Shown piece after piece: positions 1 through 13,600 of a stretch of DNA of 64,000 nt. The position numbers and the translations under genes are program-made. The DNA is from Pipra filicauda. Taxonomy: Eukaryota > Chordata > Aves > Passeriformes > Pipridae. The notes under the pieces are model-generated. The model was not told the DNA's origin, made no database searches, and saw nothing but the letters and a program-made list of their open reading frames with translations. Location: the NCBI RefSeq assembly GCF_003945595.2, contig NW_024104553.1:248001-312000 (forward strand), in the 5' to 3' direction. Position 1 is the stretch's first letter; each line of letters starts with the position of its first letter.

Positions 1-3000
1 ACAAGGAAGTGCAGAGGGCCAGTGCTGGGAGAGGTGGCTGTGTTCTAACATTTGTAGGTGGCAAAGGAGCTACAGGAAAACCCAAGGAACCTGGCTGCTA
101 CCACTTGAAAAAATCAGTTCAAATGTCCAGTGAAACAGTCCTCTCCAGAGAATGACCTGCTGCTCACCAGTGGTCAGTAAGCCAAGCACTGAACAGCCCC
201 AGGATGCCAGCAGAAAAAATGTACCACATTCTGTACTGTGCATAGATGTATTTTCATCCTGTTTTCCTTTGCTTTCTATGAGCCTTAAGAACCATACCTC
301 TGGTTTATAATCCCCTGACATCAGGGGCTTTAGGGATATACGGCATTCACTGAGACACTGACCTTGAAAATGCAACAATAAAGCTGTTGAAGAGTACACC
401 TAGTGCAGGTAGCTGGGTGTGCAGCTGCAGTGTGAGCTGCAGGTTTGTGCCCTGGATGGCAGGAGATGTCTTGGAGTCCCATGAAAGGAGCCATGAACTG
501 CCACTGACCTGTTGCCTAACAAAGGACACTGCCATCTGTGGCACTGTGTGGCTGGTTCACCCAGAGACTCTGTAGAACCCAAATAAAGAAGCAGAAGACC
601 CCAGACCAAATATCACCATGGGATCAAGAGGCACATGTAAGGGGCATGAAGAGCATGTAAGTAACAGGCTAAAAACAGAGTAAAAAAGCCCAAAGATTTC
701 TACATTCACCCTGGAGGCATTAGCTCAAGCTGTTATTGTTTTACTGCCCTGTGATTAAATGAGTGTAGTGTGTGGTGGGATCCAGTTGGGGCACCCACTC
801 ACTGGTCCAATGGAGCTGCCCCTTGCGAAGGGGCTTTGGTCCCAGCAATGAAAGTCTGGGGTGGTGGGAGTGTGACTCCCAGAGTAGTCCTGAATGGACC
901 ACTCAGACAGGAAGGTTTCCTTAAAAAAACTAGCCACTGTGTGTGTGTGTCCACTGAGAGCAGCAGTCACCTCTTGGCATTTGCAAAAAACCACTGGAGG
1001 CAGTGCTTTGCTGCTGGCACTGAACTTCACAAAATGTATGTGTTACAGGAGCTTTGCTTTTCAAGATGAATTCACAGGCCAGCTTGGTGAAAGTGTTATG
1101 AGCGTTTCAATCAGACTTCAGAGCAAAAGCTCCAAATTTGTCATTTAACTAGAGAGGAAGGAAACAGCTGGGACGCTGCAACCTGGAGCAGGAAAGAAAA
1201 GCGAAAGAAAAGCAAAAGAAATGTGCTGAGTGATGTTTTGGGGACCGTTTTCAAAGTATGACCTAAGTGTCTGAAAACATACTCCAGGAAATGTCATCTT
1301 TGTGGTTTTAATGAGTTGTTAACTCATTGAGTTCCTCGTTTGCCCCTTTCTCTTTTTTTTTTCCCTTCTCGCTCCTCATGTTCTTATTTTGATGTAATTG
1401 CTTGCAGTTCAGAATCCCAACTTGAAAGTCAGTGCTTGCTTAGCTGAGGTGCATCCAGGCACAGTGTGTCTGTCTGTGTGTGTGTTGGTGCACACACACA
1501 CACGCTCTTTAGCCAGGCTGTTGGGATGCGTGTGTGTTTATATGTGCACGTGTTCCTTTTTGTTACCATCATCTTAGCTGAGGGTGGTGGCAGTGCTGGG
1601 TGTGTGAATATGCAGACATACTCCTGCTTGTTACCTCCTCAGGCAGTAGCGGTGGAGGGATGTGTGCTCCTGCTGGGTACGGGGTTGAATAAAGAGGTAG
1701 AGTGGAACAAGTGAAAAGTAGGAGGTGCTTTCTTTGGTTGCATGTTTGAAAAGCCATGATCAAGAAAGAGGATTTTTGTCTGACTGACCATCCAAGTTAG
1801 TGATGAAAAGAAGGCAGCATTTTTAAAGATAATACCAGGAAAAATACTCCTCACTAGTAAACAACCAGTAGTGGAGTGTAGGAGTACTGGAGGTCCAGGA
1901 GGCTGTCAGACTGTCCTGTTGGAGCTCATTTTCCTTGTTGCTGCCAGTCACTGTTGCTGTCAGAATGTTAGTCATGTTTACCACAACTGGATATAGAGGA
2001 AGTCCTTGCAGTAGTTCCACAGGTCAAGAACATTTGCTAGTTATTGTCTTTAATTATAGGAACAAGTAAATCCAGATTTATAATTTATCTACCAAAAAGT
2101 TAGTCACTTGGGGGTATCACACACTGATCAGTTCTGGGCAAAACCATGGGGTAGTTGCCCTGGGATTTGGCTGAAGTGTTCAGAGCAGCATACCATTCTG
2201 ATCACTGTGGATCGATCCTGTCCTGTAGAGATCTGCAGGGATTAGTGTGAGACCCACTGCTGCCCAGTACTGGCACTGAACACCCAGCAGTGACACAAAT
2301 CTGGGTGATGCAGGGGTTGGTTAAGTAACAGATCAAAAGAGGATCATCAGGGACAGCCAAGTTGCTAAAGGAGCACCCTTTTAAAAATTATGTGCTCTTG
2401 TGCTGCAAATAAGTACATTTAGACTCCAGAACATGCATGTTAATCCCTATCGGAAGGGTAATGGTGTTTTAGAAAGCACTGTTTTGAGAAGGGTTTGAGT
2501 TGCAGGCTGCAAGCTATACCTGAGCTAGTTGGATCTCTGAGTGCTGCAGGGGAGGAAAAACAGAGGGTGGGAGGGGGTAACCACCTTCCTGCACGGGGTA
2601 TGAGAAGGACAAGGTGCAGAGTATAGTGTCTCACACTGTGTGAAAGAGATCTTAAAAGCTGGAGAGGGATAGAAGCTTTCAGAGAGAGAGAAGAAAGAAG
2701 CTGTCGACTGCCTTATCAGAGGTGAAAGAGCTGCCCAAGTGGGTAAAGCTGATCGATGTGCACTTATTCTTCCCTGAGAAAAAATACCAGGTACTGACAG
2801 AACTCCTGAGTGCCTCCGAGAAGAGCATGAAGAGCTAATGAATTGATTAATTTGGATGAGGAGTGTGTTTTTACAGTGAGAACAACTGCCAGGTAGATAT
2901 CCTCAAATTAAGATTGGATATCCGTATGGAAGTTTTAATCTTTTGGGGATAACTTTTCCATGCAGGTAACTAGATCAGTACTGTAAGGAAAATTTGAGTA

Positions 3001-4666
3001 GATGTCCTGTTCTTGTCTTACATGTTCAAGCCTCATTTCTCTTTGTGGCTTGTCTAGGGACTAAGGACAGTCAAAGCCAGCACTGGTTAGTGATGGTGTT
3101 AGCTAAGCTTAGCCTCTTTGCAAGCTTTCCCTTAGTACATCTGGTGTAGTTGCTGTACTCCATCTTTTTGGTGAGCGTTTAGTCCCCCCTCCCTGCCCAA
3201 GAGGCATCCTCTTTGTCTTTGGCCTTGCTCCCTTCAGCTCACTCCTAACTTTGACGAAGTATTTCTGGGGAGAAAGAAACCTGCCCCAGATGATAAGGTT
3301 TCTCCCTTCCTACAAACAGAAGCTCAGAGGGGAAGGGTGGACAGAGATGGGGTCACTTATTGTAGTGCTGGGGTGCACAGGGTACAAGGGCTTAGGGGTC
3401 TGTAGCCCTGGGTTTTGGCTGAAGGAATGCAGACCATTGGGCAAACAAGTGTACAAGAGCTTGTCTGCACTCCCAGCTTCCTGAATTCTGGTCTCCACCA
3501 TGCCCTGCTACCCAAATGTGAAGGACAGAGCAGCAGGGTTGCAGTCACAGTCCAGAAAATCTTCTACACAAGCTAAAATTATTTTAGAAGAGAGGGCAGG
3601 GACATGGTAGGAAATGAGTGCTTGCTAAGTCCTAAACCTGCCCTGCAGTTTGGCTGTTTGTCCTTCCCTTTCCACTGTCATTCCACCTCTGGGCTGTTCT
3701 ACACTGTTCCTGTTCATTAGCTGAGCAAGAGCAGGGTTTTTTCCTTTAAAAATAAAAAAAGCAGGAGAGAATAGATTTGGTCCTTCAGGGAGCACAGTGT
3801 GTCAGACAGAAATGTATTTGGTAGTAGCCAAATCTGTTCTCCAGGAAGGGTGGCCTAAATCTCAGGTCCAGCATACTGATATCCACAAAAGTCCTGGGTA
3901 CCAGTGTCTGCAGCTGTGGAGCATGGAGCACAGGGGCTGGCTTGCAGAACATCAGCGTGCTGGTGTTGCTGGTAAAGATGTGTTTGGCCTGTGCTCCCTG
4001 ACACAGAGTTCCTTGCAGGTACTTTCTGTGGGAGTTCTGCTGCAGGCTCCTAGACAGGAGATTGGGGTGGCTGGCTATCTCACAGGCACTGACTAATCCT
4101 TTGAGCAGCAAAAGTCACTCTTCTCACTTAGCCTCAGGCTCCTTCCTAGCTTTTTCTTGCAAGTGCCACTTACCATGCTGAGTCCCCAGGTTTTTGTGGT
4201 TGTCAGGGTGGCTGCTGTATGAAGCTTCTTGTGAGGCTGCTTCCCGAGTCAGCTTTGTGTGGTATCGTGCAAGAGAAGAGCATGGGAACATTTGCCTTAA
4301 CTAAGTCCAGGATAAGAGTGGATTTAAGTGCTTTGGTTTATAAATAAACAGCATTGTGGCCAAGGTAGATTTAAGCAGAGCTGGCAACAGCCCTGCTTGG
4401 GAAGGGATCTCTTTACCGTATGGCCTGCTGTTGGACTTCCTGTCTCCCACTAATCCCTTAAGCCTGCTTTAGCTCTGTTAATTTCTCTTCTTTCCTTTTT
4501 TCCCCAATGGTCTGTCTCAGGGGTGCCTGAATGCCAGTGTTCCTCGGCCAAGCTTGTGCCTGCAAGTGGGCCAAGCATCCAGGCTGCCTTCCGAGCACCG
4601 GGTACCATGTGGCAGGGCCCCAGGGATGGTGGTGCCTGAATGTGTCCCATTCTCTCTATCTTACAG
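1..4666 (+). other. upstream intron of PACS, no gene seen
   Basis: The first PACS exon in the window needs an upstream exon, so this stretch is most likely its 5' intron. It has no CpG island, no conserved coding segment and no recognised mobile element. It does have a mixed TG/CA microsatellite near 1467-1503 and short purine-rich tracts (about 1190-1222). Confidence 0.6.
1467..1503. repeat. TG/CA microsatellite
   Basis: An interrupted run of TG/TCTG turns into a run of CA within about 37 bp, forming an imperfect inverted dinucleotide repeat. Confidence 0.7.
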
Positions 4667-7600
4667 GCTCTGCAGTCTGCGCCTGAAGAAACTCACGGTG
4701 CTGAAAGAGCTGGACAAAGAGCTGAGCTCTGTGCTTATTGCTGTGAAGATTCAGGTAGGCTCCTCTCCATGTTGCTGCCTGATGGCAGCAGGCCAAGCCT
4801 GTCCTTTTGCTCTCTGTGAAGTGCTGGTCTGCATGTCCCTTGCCTTGTGCCAATCAACCCCTTCTGTCTCGGTTAGCACCCCTGGGGAGATTTTGGCTCT
4901 CAGGCCAGTGGGACAGCAGCAAACTGCATGGTGCTGGTTTATATCAGGGATGAATTTGGTTAGGCACTGGGACAAAATGTGTCATGCCTTCCTGCCCACC
5001 TCAGCCAAGGCCCTCCTCTCAAGCTGCTGTTCAGACTTTGGCTTCCCACTGTTCCCAACCCTTTAGAAAGGATCAGTACTGGGTGGTTTCTGGCAGTGCC
5101 CTCCATCCAGATCACTCCCTGGGGAGTGAAGGGTGGGAAGGGTGCAAGGGATCAGCATCATCTCTGTGCATAACTTCTGCTGACATTTGTACCCTGCATG
5201 ATCTCACAGTTCCCTCTGCTGTCCTCTCCCTTTCTCTGTGCATCCGTGCTAGGCCTGATGCCTCTACTCTGAACCAGGCAGAGTGGAGGGGAGAGAGGAC
5301 TGGGAATTTGCCACTATCCTGGTATGTGCAATCCCCCCACCCTCTCTGCAGCTGGTGGTGAAGAGATGGATTCCTATGGGTGCAGTCACATCCTTTCCAC
5401 CTGCCAAAGGAGACAGCATGGAAGCAAGATGCGTCTTGGGTGTATGTTCTCACCACAGCCCCTCTTACCCAACTAGAGTGCTGGTGTCCTTCCTTCGTTC
5501 TTGTCAGCTGGCAGGAAAGCTGCTGATCCCATTGAAAGCACTGCGAGGCAAAAGCTCAGCAGCTTTGTGCTCCCACAGAGCTCTTTGTGCTGCACACATT
5601 AGGATCTAAATCCTGGATTAATGCTGGAAGCTGCAGCATTAGTGGAGCTCTGGGAGCTGGAGTTTGTCTTCATGGCAGACCTGATTCACTTGCACAGAAG
5701 AAACAGAAAGCAAAATACGTGAAAGCTGGGGCCTGGAGTGAGGACAGCAGGAGGATATTGGGGTTTATGCATTATTGGTCAGTGTCCCACTTTGCTGATC
5801 TTTCCATCACTGCGTGTATGATGTCATTCAGGAGAGCTGAAAGCCCTGGGACCTCTAAGACCTGTGTCCCTTTGGTGCAGGCAAGGAAACAACCTGGGCA
5901 GCAGAGAGTGCCTGGCCCCTGGAAATGCAGAAGCAATCAAGGCTGGGCCACAGGTGGCAGCAGCACAGGACTGGGGGGCTGGGAGCCATCTGGGAGCTGT
6001 GGGTCCCTCCTGACTGGGAAGGCTAGGTTGGTCTCACTTCTCTCCTGCACTGTTGGCCCAAGCTGTGTGTGTTTTGTGGGACTGGGGATCTTTGAGTTCC
6101 TGTGCAGCATCCCTTATGCCTGGACTGATATGTGCTGAGTGTGTAGGTCCTCAGGAATGCCCCCTCTCATGCACTGCAAATGTGAGACTGTGGAAGAGGC
6201 TGTGCAGTGGGACTCCATCTCTTTCAAAGAGATCACCCCCATCCCTGCCACAGGCCAATCTTGCACCCTGATGGCAAAAGAAATTAATAGGCCTCAGCAA
6301 TTTGAAGCCACAGGGACTCTTCACTGCAGGAATGGAGGCCATGGAATGGAGGCTGAATTCAGGGACTTGATTTAAACATGGTCACCTCCTCTCTGCAGGG
6401 CCACATAGTTATGACTGCATGATGTAGACTCCCTGCAAAGCTGAAGAAAACTGAAGGAGAATGCTTTTGCCCGCGTTACTCTATGGCTTAACATTGATTG
6501 TGGGAGTGGGGTGGATCTGTGTGCCTCCTTAGACTGCTTTCACCTGCCTGACCAGCCGCCTTGGCAGGGTTTGGGACTGCTGGAAGGCAGATGGAGGCCT
6601 CAGCATAGCCTGCCTACAATGTGGCCTCAGATGGATCCATTCCTTCTGCTCCTCTCCTAGGTAACAGATGAGTCACACTAGTAAGAAGCTGTTTGAAGGC
6701 TGCCCAGTGAACTCTGCTACTTCCATCTTTTGGATGGAAACAGCTGATGCATGTATGGAGGACCTGCAAATTCCCAAGGGGGCAGCTGGGGACTAGAGGA
6801 AAGGAGAGCTGTATTTTCTCTTATTTCAGTAGCAGCTCTGTTGGGTTCAGAAAGTTGCATGTTGGGAAGTTGCTGCTCTGAAGGGCAGATTGCATGGAAA
6901 CAAACCTCTGACTGTGCCTGAATGGTGCTGGCACAAGAAAACAGCCCCAGTGCTGGAGGTAGTCTGCTCAAAAAATGTATGTTACTCAAAGGACAGTGTA
7001 AGCCTGTCTGGAATACCTGATCTCACAGCGATCATGCCCTTCTGGTCTTAAAAGATAGCTTTCCAGCTGTGCCATGTGCTGTTACCTGCTCCTTCTTCTG
7101 AAAACACCACTGTCAAAGGACTAAGGGAGCTTTCTACGTCTACAGGACTTACTCATTTCCCACAGGTTATTTCAATATATAATGTTCAGTAGCCTTGAGT
7201 GAGAACTGAACTATGTGAAAAAGGGGATTTACTGTCGTATCGTTTGAGCGGTCTTTAAACTTTTATCCCTTGTTATTTGTTTTAACAGACTGGAGATGTC
7301 ATAGAGCATTTCCTTCTGTGTGGTGTTCAGCATGGCCTTAAGAGATTTGGATGTGCCTGGCTCAGCTCCATAAAGGTGCAGATACCTGTCTTGGTATCAT
7401 AACTGATTATGTCATGAAGGGAAACAGGGTGTTCCCTCTCGACAGAGAGACTATAGTTCAGAAATACCCTATATTGAGCCATGAATAGAGAAAACAATCA
7501 AAGAAAGAAGAAAGCAAACCCCAGCACTCCCAGAACTTTCAGCTCCTGTGACAGGTGCTGCGGATGCAGATCCTCCTGCAGCTGCTTGCAGGATACAGCT

Positions 7601-10600
7601 GGTGACTCAGATTCAAACCTTGGTACTGCTGTAGAGGGATGATATTGGCAGTCACTACATAGCAGACCAGAGTGTGTGCTACAAAATAGGCCAGGCTAAG
7701 AAGTTCATTTGCCTCTGACAGGCCTGCCTGCTGCTCCAGCCCTGCTTCCTGCAGGAACTTGGATTTTTTGCTCTTTCTTGCTATGCAGAGTTTTCTGTTT
7801 ATGCTTTGTTTGTATTCTCTTTGCAACCACTTGTTTTTCACTCCTACCCAAGTAATTTCAGCTACACCCCAAATATGTTGATGGTATTAATGGTCTTTTC
7901 CCTCCCAAAATGCACCTTTAGCTTGAATTCTGGTTAGTGCTTTGTTGTATACCTAAGGCCAGGTCTCCAATATTGTGTTAGTTCTCTCTCCTTTTCCAGG
8001 TGTGGTATGCTCTTCTAGTTTCAACCGTGTTATAAACCAATCAGGACAGATTTATACCTGAAATTGGGAATTGTACCTTGCAGACCACACTTGGGCATCA
8101 TGTGCTTGTGTATAGTAGTGAAAGCTCCTGTATGTTTTCAGTTTTTAGGTAGTGAAGATCTGTGGCCGTGACCTCTATTGTTTTTCACTTCCTTGACACT
8201 CTTTGTTATCTGTGATTTTCACTATAACAGTCTGATATTAAGTTTTCCTGTAGTACTCATAGGGATACTCAACTGTTGTGCTGAGAAGTTGGTCTTGCCT
8301 GACATTACTCAAATTGCAGAACAGCTGTGCTACATCAGGTGCTCAGTGCTATATCCAGTAGAGGTTTGAATTTCTCAAGAGATGGAGAATCCTCAGTATT
8401 TCTGTGTTCTTGTGCTTGCATTGTGATAGTGAAGCAGCCTTTGTCCCAGTCCTTGCAACGCCACATAGATGTGGCACTGGCATTTCACTGAGGGACTGGA
8501 TTCACCTAGGATTGAGGCTGGACGTAGTGGTAAATGACAGTAAGGCACAGGACAGCATCGTTTATGAAACCTTCACTTGCTGGACACACCACCCAGGGTA
8601 TCCTCACCTTTTCTTTGCCATAACTCGTTCCCCAAAAATAGCATCTTCAAGAGTAATTGCAGTAGTATTTGTGTTTTGGTGAAAGAATGAATCTTTGGTG
8701 GATAATCTCTCTGCATCAAACAGCAAATGGTCACTCTCGTTGTGACTACCTGTCATCTGTTATCAAATAAGGGTTCAGGAAGGAAGAGTCAGTGTGTTCT
8801 TGGCCAGGAATGCTCACAGATGGTGAAGGGGATGTGCTCCACCTCCTCTCTTCAGTTTTAGGAAGACCTTTCATAGGAAAGCCTTGGTCCTGGCACAGAC
8901 TCTGGGAACAGCATTGCAGACAACTTTTGGGAGGGTCTGCAAGTTGTGCCACCCTGCAGCCAAGAGAGCCTGTTGCATGCAGACAGCATTTTTCATCCCA
9001 CAAGTCATTCAGTTTCTCTGTCAGAAGCCAAGACATAGAGATAGTAAAGATAGGACAGAAGTAAAAGAAAGAGTTGGAGTGGGTACATAATTAGAGTGCT
9101 TCTCTTATTGTCCTTCTGGGGAAAAAACCATATCTATATGTGGAGACATAAGGACTGTTGCCTGAGGAAAAGACTAGGAGGAGTTTTCTGAGACACAAGA
9201 TGAGCAAGCAGAGGGACCCCTGTTCTCCTGGGACATCCTGACTTGGTCCCAGAAGAGCCATTCTGCCAGCTGTGCTTAGACAGGGATCTGTCTGCACAGG
9301 GTCTGTCTACTGCAGGGCAGAGATGTCTCCCTTTCCTGGCCAAGCAGTGTGTTGGGACCCTTTCCTTCCCTCTGCATGGCTCCCTCTGGCTCAAGTAGTG
9401 TCCCCTGCACAATATTAGACTTGCACTCCCCATGCAAAGAGCCAGATTAAGCAAAACAGACTTGTGAAGAGCAAGTGCTCCCTGGCAGGCAGGCAAGGAG
9501 AAGGGACCTCTGGCAGCTCAGGAGAAACTGCAGGCTTTTGCAAAGCATTGACAGGTGTGTGTAAGGTGGCTCTGTGAGGTGGAACAGAACAGAGTCATGG
9601 CACTGTCTTCTTTCCTTATGGACTGTGAACACCATTGACTTGTGTGTGTGGTGCAGTGGAGTCTGTGGTTGAGCTTAGCTTACAGTGTGTGTCTGCCAAT
9701 CTTGTAGGGTTCAAAGCGAGTCCTGAGATCAAATGAATACGTCCTCCCACCTGGAGGCCTGATGGAGACTGAGCTGGAACTGACCTTCTCACTGCAGGTA
9801 CTTGGTGTTGCCTGGTCCCTTGGGCTTTCTTGCCTGGCGCTTTTCAGCAACCACAACACTGGGGCTAACTGTGAAAGGCATAGTCTCTGGGGAGGGGCCT
9901 CCTGTGATTGCCCATGCTCAGACCATAGCAGCAAAGATTCCTGCTACAGGCCAAGTGCTCCGTTGCTCCAGGGGTTGTTTTGCCGGGCATCGGGATATGG
10001 AGGATGATGGATAAGTGCAGGTGGCCTTTGAGGAGCACCTCAAAGCTTGGCAGGTCATATCCTGCTGTACATCAGCACTGAGGAAGAGTTTTCTACCTGT
10101 GTGTCATGCTGAGCCCTGCCCTCATGCTGCCATTCCTTCCCCAGTACCCACATTTCCTCAAGAGAGATGGCAACAAACTACAGATCATGCTGCAGCGGAG
10201 GAAGAGATACAAGAACCGCACAATCCTGGGCTACAAGACTCTTGCAGTGGGCATCATTAACATGGCCGAGGTACAGGGAGCTGGGAACAGAGGGGAGCCT
10301 AACATGGCCTTCCCTGTGCCAGCGCTGGGCACAGAGCTGGGCTGGTGGACAGAGCCTCATTGCTGGGAGTGCTCTGGCTTGTTGGTGGGTTATAATATAG
10401 AGGAGGTGGGCTGCCAGCTGTGTCATCCTGTCAGGGAGCTTGTCTGTCTGTCTAGGTGATGCAGCACCCGACGGATGGTGGGCAACTTCTGGGCCTCCAC
10501 AGCAACATGAAAGATGTGAACATCCGAGTGGCTGAAATCAGCATCTACTCTTTGTCTAGTCAGCCCATTGACCACGAGGACGGGAGCGTCCCCTCAGGTC

Positions 10601-10618
10601 CTAAAATCAAAGCTTCAG
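4667..10618 (+). CDS. PACS exons, furin/cargo-binding region
   Basis: Four exons encode the furin-binding region: 4667-4754, 9708-9797, 10145-10270 and 10456-10618. Recognisable strings are [40 protein letters not shown] followed by [17 protein letters not shown], the basic run [16 protein letters not shown], and SSQPIDHED. In PACS1/2 this region binds cargo, AP-1/GGA and CK2, and the basic segment is close to residues mutated in human PACS syndromes (family knowledge). All exons have AG/GT borders and compatible phases. The acceptor of the fourth exon (10441-10455) is a short TCTG repeat. Introns are 4953, 347 and 185 bp. Confidence 0.93.
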
Positions 10619-13600
10619 GTGTGTTAGCGCTCAGACCTGAAGGCGAGCGTTTGGGACAGGACATGGGTAACAGAGTGTGTACCCCAGTGCCTGCCAGCAG
10701 TACCAGTCATTTCGCTGGAGCCATGACAGGCATCATGCTTAGCTGGGCATTTGCACTGTCTGCTTTCAGATCGCTCCCCGGACATTGATAACTACTCTGA
10801 AGAAGAGGATGACAGCTTCTCCTCAGAGCAGGAAGCCAGCGATGATGCTGTGCAGGGTCAGGTAAGGGAGGCCTGGCAAAATGGCTTATGTCCTGGTCCT
10901 GTTTCTGGGGCCAAGAGTTAGGGGGTTGAAGATCTTGATCACCCTGAGCCCTCTCATCTCCCTCATGAAACATTTGGCATGGTTTCAGAGGGCAGAGAGC
11001 CATAATACCTGACAGCAGAAAGAATTGTGGGCTGCTGTCAAGTCCATGGTGAGGCAAGGGACTTTGGAGAGCCATAGGTCTCAACCATCTGTCTTTAGAG
11101 GTGTCGGGTCTGCAACAGAAAACCACTGCTGAGCCCTCCTCAGTCTGGCACCATGATTTTCTCCTGTCTCCCTGTGCTAACAGACCAGAGACTGCTCACT
11201 CTCTGAGAGAGAACAGAGATTTTAGGAAGAAGTACTGTCTAGGTCTGAAAATGGTCAGAGATTGCTGACTCATCCCAGCCCTGTGATGATCTGTGTCACT
11301 GTGTTTGCTGTCCTCTTGTTGTGGTTGCCTGTATTTGGGGCCAAAGAAAGACTTGTGGTAGCATGCTGATCAAGCATGGGGACAAACCCTTTTCAGGGTT
11401 GTTATGACCCACCCCTGAAGGCAGGTGTAACTGAGGCTCTAGTTAATAGATCCCTTGGGGCAGATTAGAGTGAAGTGACAATGAATGACTGGTGTTTATA
11501 TATATATGGCAGGTTTATTTCTCAGAACACTTTGGTTGCAATGGAAAGGTGGAATGTAGCCATTTTGGTTATTATTATCTATAGTAATATAACAATATAA
11601 AAGTATAAAGATATCACTTAAGAAAATATGTAGGGAAAAGAAAGAAAGGAAAGAAGGAAGGATAAGAGTAGATAGTGGAAAGATATCACCACCTGTGGAT
11701 CCAGCCATGAGACTTGATTGTTGCTTGGTCAAAGTGATGGTCACAGTCTTGATCTGTCAAAGGTGGGGGAAGCCCCCAAAACATAGAGTTCAATGGGTTA
11801 ATATATGCTTAGGTTTAGGTGTGAACACCCAGATACCTCTCTGGGCGGGAGGTGAGAGTGACACAGTTTTACACTCTGTTGCAACACTGTGGATCTGTTG
11901 AAACACTGTGGATCAGTCTTCTGGTGGAAGGCCTCAGGAATGAGTCTGGTGGGCTTTGGGGGACTTTGATGGTTTATGATACCTTCTAAGACGTGACAGC
12001 TGCCTCTCCCATCAGTGTAGTTGAGCCAGTTATGCCTCATCAGAAGGATCAATACCTTCAGGCCTACCCGTGAATGTCCTGATACCATCCTGGGGTTTGG
12101 GGGGGGGTGGAGTGGGGTTTTACAGCTGAGCTGGTTGTGTAAGGGGGGACACTGGCATTGTCCCACCTAGCAGGATCTGCTTTTTAGTGGCCTCTTCCCT
12201 TATCTGGCTCAAAATCCAGTTTGTTGCTTAGCGAAGCTTGATTTGTCATGGTCATCCTGTGGTGACAGGTGCTCCACCCCCTCTGCTCCTGAGCTGTTCT
12301 TATGCAGATCAGAAGTTTCTCCACCACACATCCAGAAACTCTCTTCCTTCCCTTCAGGTGCAAACCTGGCCTGGCAAAACACTCTGCTTCTTTTGCAAAT
12401 GACTGATTGTTTGAATCATTAATGATTAACATTTCACTCTCTCACAAGGGTTCTCCAGATTACCCGTCCCAATGTGCTGAGTTAACACATCAGGGTCCCA
12501 TGTCCCAGGGAGTTGTGCGTTTTGTTAAGGCTGATCCCTGGAAAAAATGGTTTTTTGTGACTCTGTGTGCTGTACCCTCTGAACTAACTCTGGAGAGGGG
12601 AGAGCAGGAGAACAAGACATGGTTCATGGGGAAGGCTGATGAGTGCAGAGAGCAGAGTTTTAGCTTGCAACAAGGAACGTTGCAGAAAGTTGCTGTCTCT
12701 CCTCTTAATCTTGCTGGTACATTTATCTCTGGAGGAGCCTGGTGGCACAGGTGCTGGGAAAGAAGGTCTGTTGGGAAAGAAGGTCTGTTGGGGTACAGTG
12801 CTAAGGAGGGAGAAGGATCTCCATGGAGAGAGGTAGCGGAAATAAGAAGCAAGACTCTGGGAGCAGAGTGGACCAAAGCTTTTCAAAATGGAGGGCAAGT
12901 GTGGGGCGGGAGAACTAGGAGGTGCTGCTCCCTGAACTCAGTTGCTCTGATGTGCTGTGACTTTTTTACCTGCAGGATCTGTTTGATGAAGAGGATGACT
13001 TGAGGAAAACCAAGAAGGCTAGGAGGAAAATGATCCGAACCACATCAATGACCAGAGTAACATCAGCATTTACAACGTGATCAAAGGGATGGAAGGGATT
13101 CACTTTGTCCCCTCCCTGAAGGCAGTGAGGGGCATTGGGGAGGGGGAATGATGGCCTTGGTGCAAAGCAGGGGAGAGCCCCCTTGGCTCTGAGAAGAAGG
13201 AACAAACCTCTTGCCATTAATGAGCTAGCTAGCTTGTTGCTCAGGGCTGTACCTTGATTCATGGTCTGTACTGTGTTTAGCCTGACTTCATATCAGTGAT
13301 GATCTGTATGCAACACAGTTTTAACTTGCTGCTGTGACATGGTCTCTTTCCTTTCCTGAGGAAGGGGAGGTAGGCACAAAGAAAGGTGAACGATTAGCAG
13401 CTCCTCTGCCTATCTGCAGAAGGGAGGAGCTGCTCTACCAGCCCCTTGCTCTCCAAGCTTCTCATCCCTGTTGACTTCAGCCCTGTAGGTGTCTGGCCAC
13501 CTTCTTCCTGAGTTTATTCCCCATCTTTTCTTGCTTGAAGGCAGTATTCCTCAACCAGATGATCTGGGGAGAAAGGAGATTTAAATGGAGTGCTATTCCA

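Noticed and set aside
12407..13003. 198-codon + strand ORF in a PACS intron
   Set aside because: It includes the 17-bp tandem repeat and runs into the exon at 12976 out of the PACS frame. No domain or splice support.
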